Positions 43,965-44,482 of a DNA stretch of 44,482 bases are shown piece after piece. The stretch comes from Spirochaetaceae bacterium (lineage in GTDB: Bacteria > Spirochaetota > Spirochaetia > PWKH01). The translations under genes and the position numbers were made by a program. Below the pieces are notes generated by a model, which saw only the letters and a program-made list of their open reading frames with translations, searched no databases and was not told where the DNA came from. Where the stretch lies: positions 1 through 44,482 of the forward strand of contig PWKH01000061.1 of NCBI GenBank assembly GCA_003559765.1, in the 5' to 3' direction. How positions within the stretch are numbered: the stretch's first letter is position 1; every line of letters starts with the position of its first letter.

Positions 43965-44323
43965 GGGGGTGCCAAGGTCTCGACTGGTGGTTTTGTACAG
44001 TTTGTGGCTGCAGGCGGAGCTGCTAACTCCTTAATCTGGCAACAAAAATTATTTGCTGACAACAATCAAGCAGATTTTGCTTTAGCTGCATAAATTAGCA
44101 GCTGCGGACCCCGGCAGTGCCGTTCTGAGCTGCCGACGGTCTGAAACAAACCCCAGGACTTACTCTTCCGTCAGCCCTTGGCGGACAGAGGAAAATCAAA
44201 GGGCTGGAAAGCCGTCATGCCGGTCTGAGCGCTACGCGGCTTTTGAGAACATAAGATCAGACTAAGCTTGTAGAGGTCACAAGCTTGCCCATCAGGACGC
44301 GGGTTCGATTCCCGCCACCTCCA
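43965..44323 (+). ncRNA. ssrA: Transfer-messenger RNA (tmRNA)
   Basis: About 359 nt. The 5' end GGGGGTG pairs with CACCTCC at the 3' end (7 bp, one G-U) to form the acceptor stem, followed by discriminator A. The T arm GCGGG-TTCGATT-CCCGC and the TCTCGACTGG 5' block are typical of tmRNA. CCA is not encoded (TCC follows), so it must be added. The tag frame starts at GCT (44055) and reads ADNNQADFALAA then TAA, ending in the ALAA degron recognised by ClpXP-type proteases. GC-rich complementary segments after the tag are consistent with the pseudoknots. It rescues stalled ribosomes with SmpB. An apparent ORF on the other strand is spurious. Confidence 0.96.
44055..44093 (+). other. ssrA: tmRNA tag-peptide reading frame
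   Basis: Twelve codons plus TAA within ssrA: A-D-N-N-Q-A-D-F-A-L-A-A. The resume codon is GCT (Ala), the commonest choice. The C-terminal ALAA matches the usual proteolysis signal. The exact resume codon is inferred from the ALAA frame and its Ala start. Confidence 0.88.
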
Positions 44324-44482
44324 TCCTTCACTGCTGCAGCGGAATTGACTGTTTTCCCTGCAGCCTTCCCGAATGAACACAACCGCGCAGCTCTATCTGC
44401 TTCTTTTCTGCATCAGCTTGCAGGAAAACGTACAAAAACCAATATATACTCATATGAACAGCAGACTCAGCATGCTGAGGCA
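44324..44482. other. Region downstream of ssrA
   Basis: 159 nt with no gene I can support. GCTGCAG and CTGCAGC (44333-44364) form 7-bp inverted arms around 18 nt just after ssrA, but no T-run follows, so it is at best a processing or weak terminator structure. An ATG near 44455 opens MNSRLSMLR to the window end after an AT-rich TATATACT, but without a ribosome-binding site. It might be the start of another gene. Confidence 0.4.
44466..44479. repeat. 14-bp perfect palindrome at the window end
   Basis: CTCAGCATGCTGAG equals its reverse complement. It lies downstream of a TATATACT box and could be an operator or part of a coding start. The context is cut off by the window edge. Confidence 0.3.

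Noticed and set aside
44171-44380. 69-aa minus-strand ORF over the 3' part of ssrA
   Set aside because: It is the antisense of the tmRNA T-arm and acceptor; the translated RWRESNPRPDGQ string is the well-known false protein made from tRNA/tmRNA genes.
1-44482. Mobile elements, CRISPR arrays, toxin-antitoxin or defence genes
   Set aside because: No direct-repeat arrays, transposase motifs, integrases or defence-type genes seen; every long stretch is accounted for by conserved housekeeping genes.

Overview
This window is core chromosome of a free-living-type spirochaete (Spirochaetales/Spirochaetaceae; no closer assignment is possible from sequence alone). The case rests on three things. There is a cytidylate kinase fused to ribosomal protein S1. 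There is a ~900-residue GreA whose cleavage-factor domain sits behind a huge N-terminal region. The gene order also matches what I recall of Borrelia and Treponema: rpsA/cmk-rluB-recA-greA; murJ-tgt-lptG/F-pnp-rpsO-truB-rbfA-infB-nusA; mutS-bamA-tamB-tmk; queA-ruvB-ruvA. Base composition looks moderate and even. I see no insertion sequence, phage gene, CRISPR array, tRNA or rRNA. The only stable RNA gene is tmRNA.

Layout. (1) 1-7548, minus strand: rpe, dtd, recA, scpA, scpB, rluB, cmk-rpsA, a membrane-anchored TPR protein and the first 20 codons of a lipoprotein gene. (2) 7636-11897, plus strand: a spirochaete-type TPR protein, the giant GreA and a LysE-type exporter. (3) 26160 down to 11874, minus strand: a probable 13-gene operon, rimP-nusA-infB-rbfA-truB-ribF-rpsO-pnp-dut-lptF-lptG-tgt-murJ. 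It is headed by a strong sigma70-like promoter and a leader containing an intrinsic-terminator hairpin (candidate attenuator). (4) 35463 down to 26401, minus strand: tamB-bamA-mutS, with tmk divergent from tamB. (5) 42198 down to 36113, minus strand: lepB-hemW-yebC-ruvC-ruvA-ruvB-queA. (6) 42264-44323, plus strand: a PEGA/degenerate-SUMF1 envelope protein, smpB and ssrA.

Functionally the window combines translation and RNA metabolism (S1, RluB, Dtd, NusA, IF2, RbfA, TruB, RimP, S15, PNPase, Tgt/QueA for queuosine, YebC, trans-translation), DNA repair and chromosome organisation (RecA, RuvABC, MutS, ScpAB, Dut, Tmk) and envelope biogenesis (BamA, TamB, LptF/G, MurJ, LepB, lipoprotein). Genes are densely packed, with many ATGA overlaps.

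Nothing here is a clear new multi-gene system. The observations most worth following up are: the terminator-like hairpin in the rimP-nusA leader; a C-terminal zinc ribbon on NusA; a thymidylate kinase whose P-loop lysine is threonine; a RibF with a truncated kinase half; a PEGA protein ending in a degenerate SUMF1 fold; and operon-head genes whose -10 boxes lie exactly 7 nt before the start codon with no Shine-Dalgarno (probable leaderless mRNAs).
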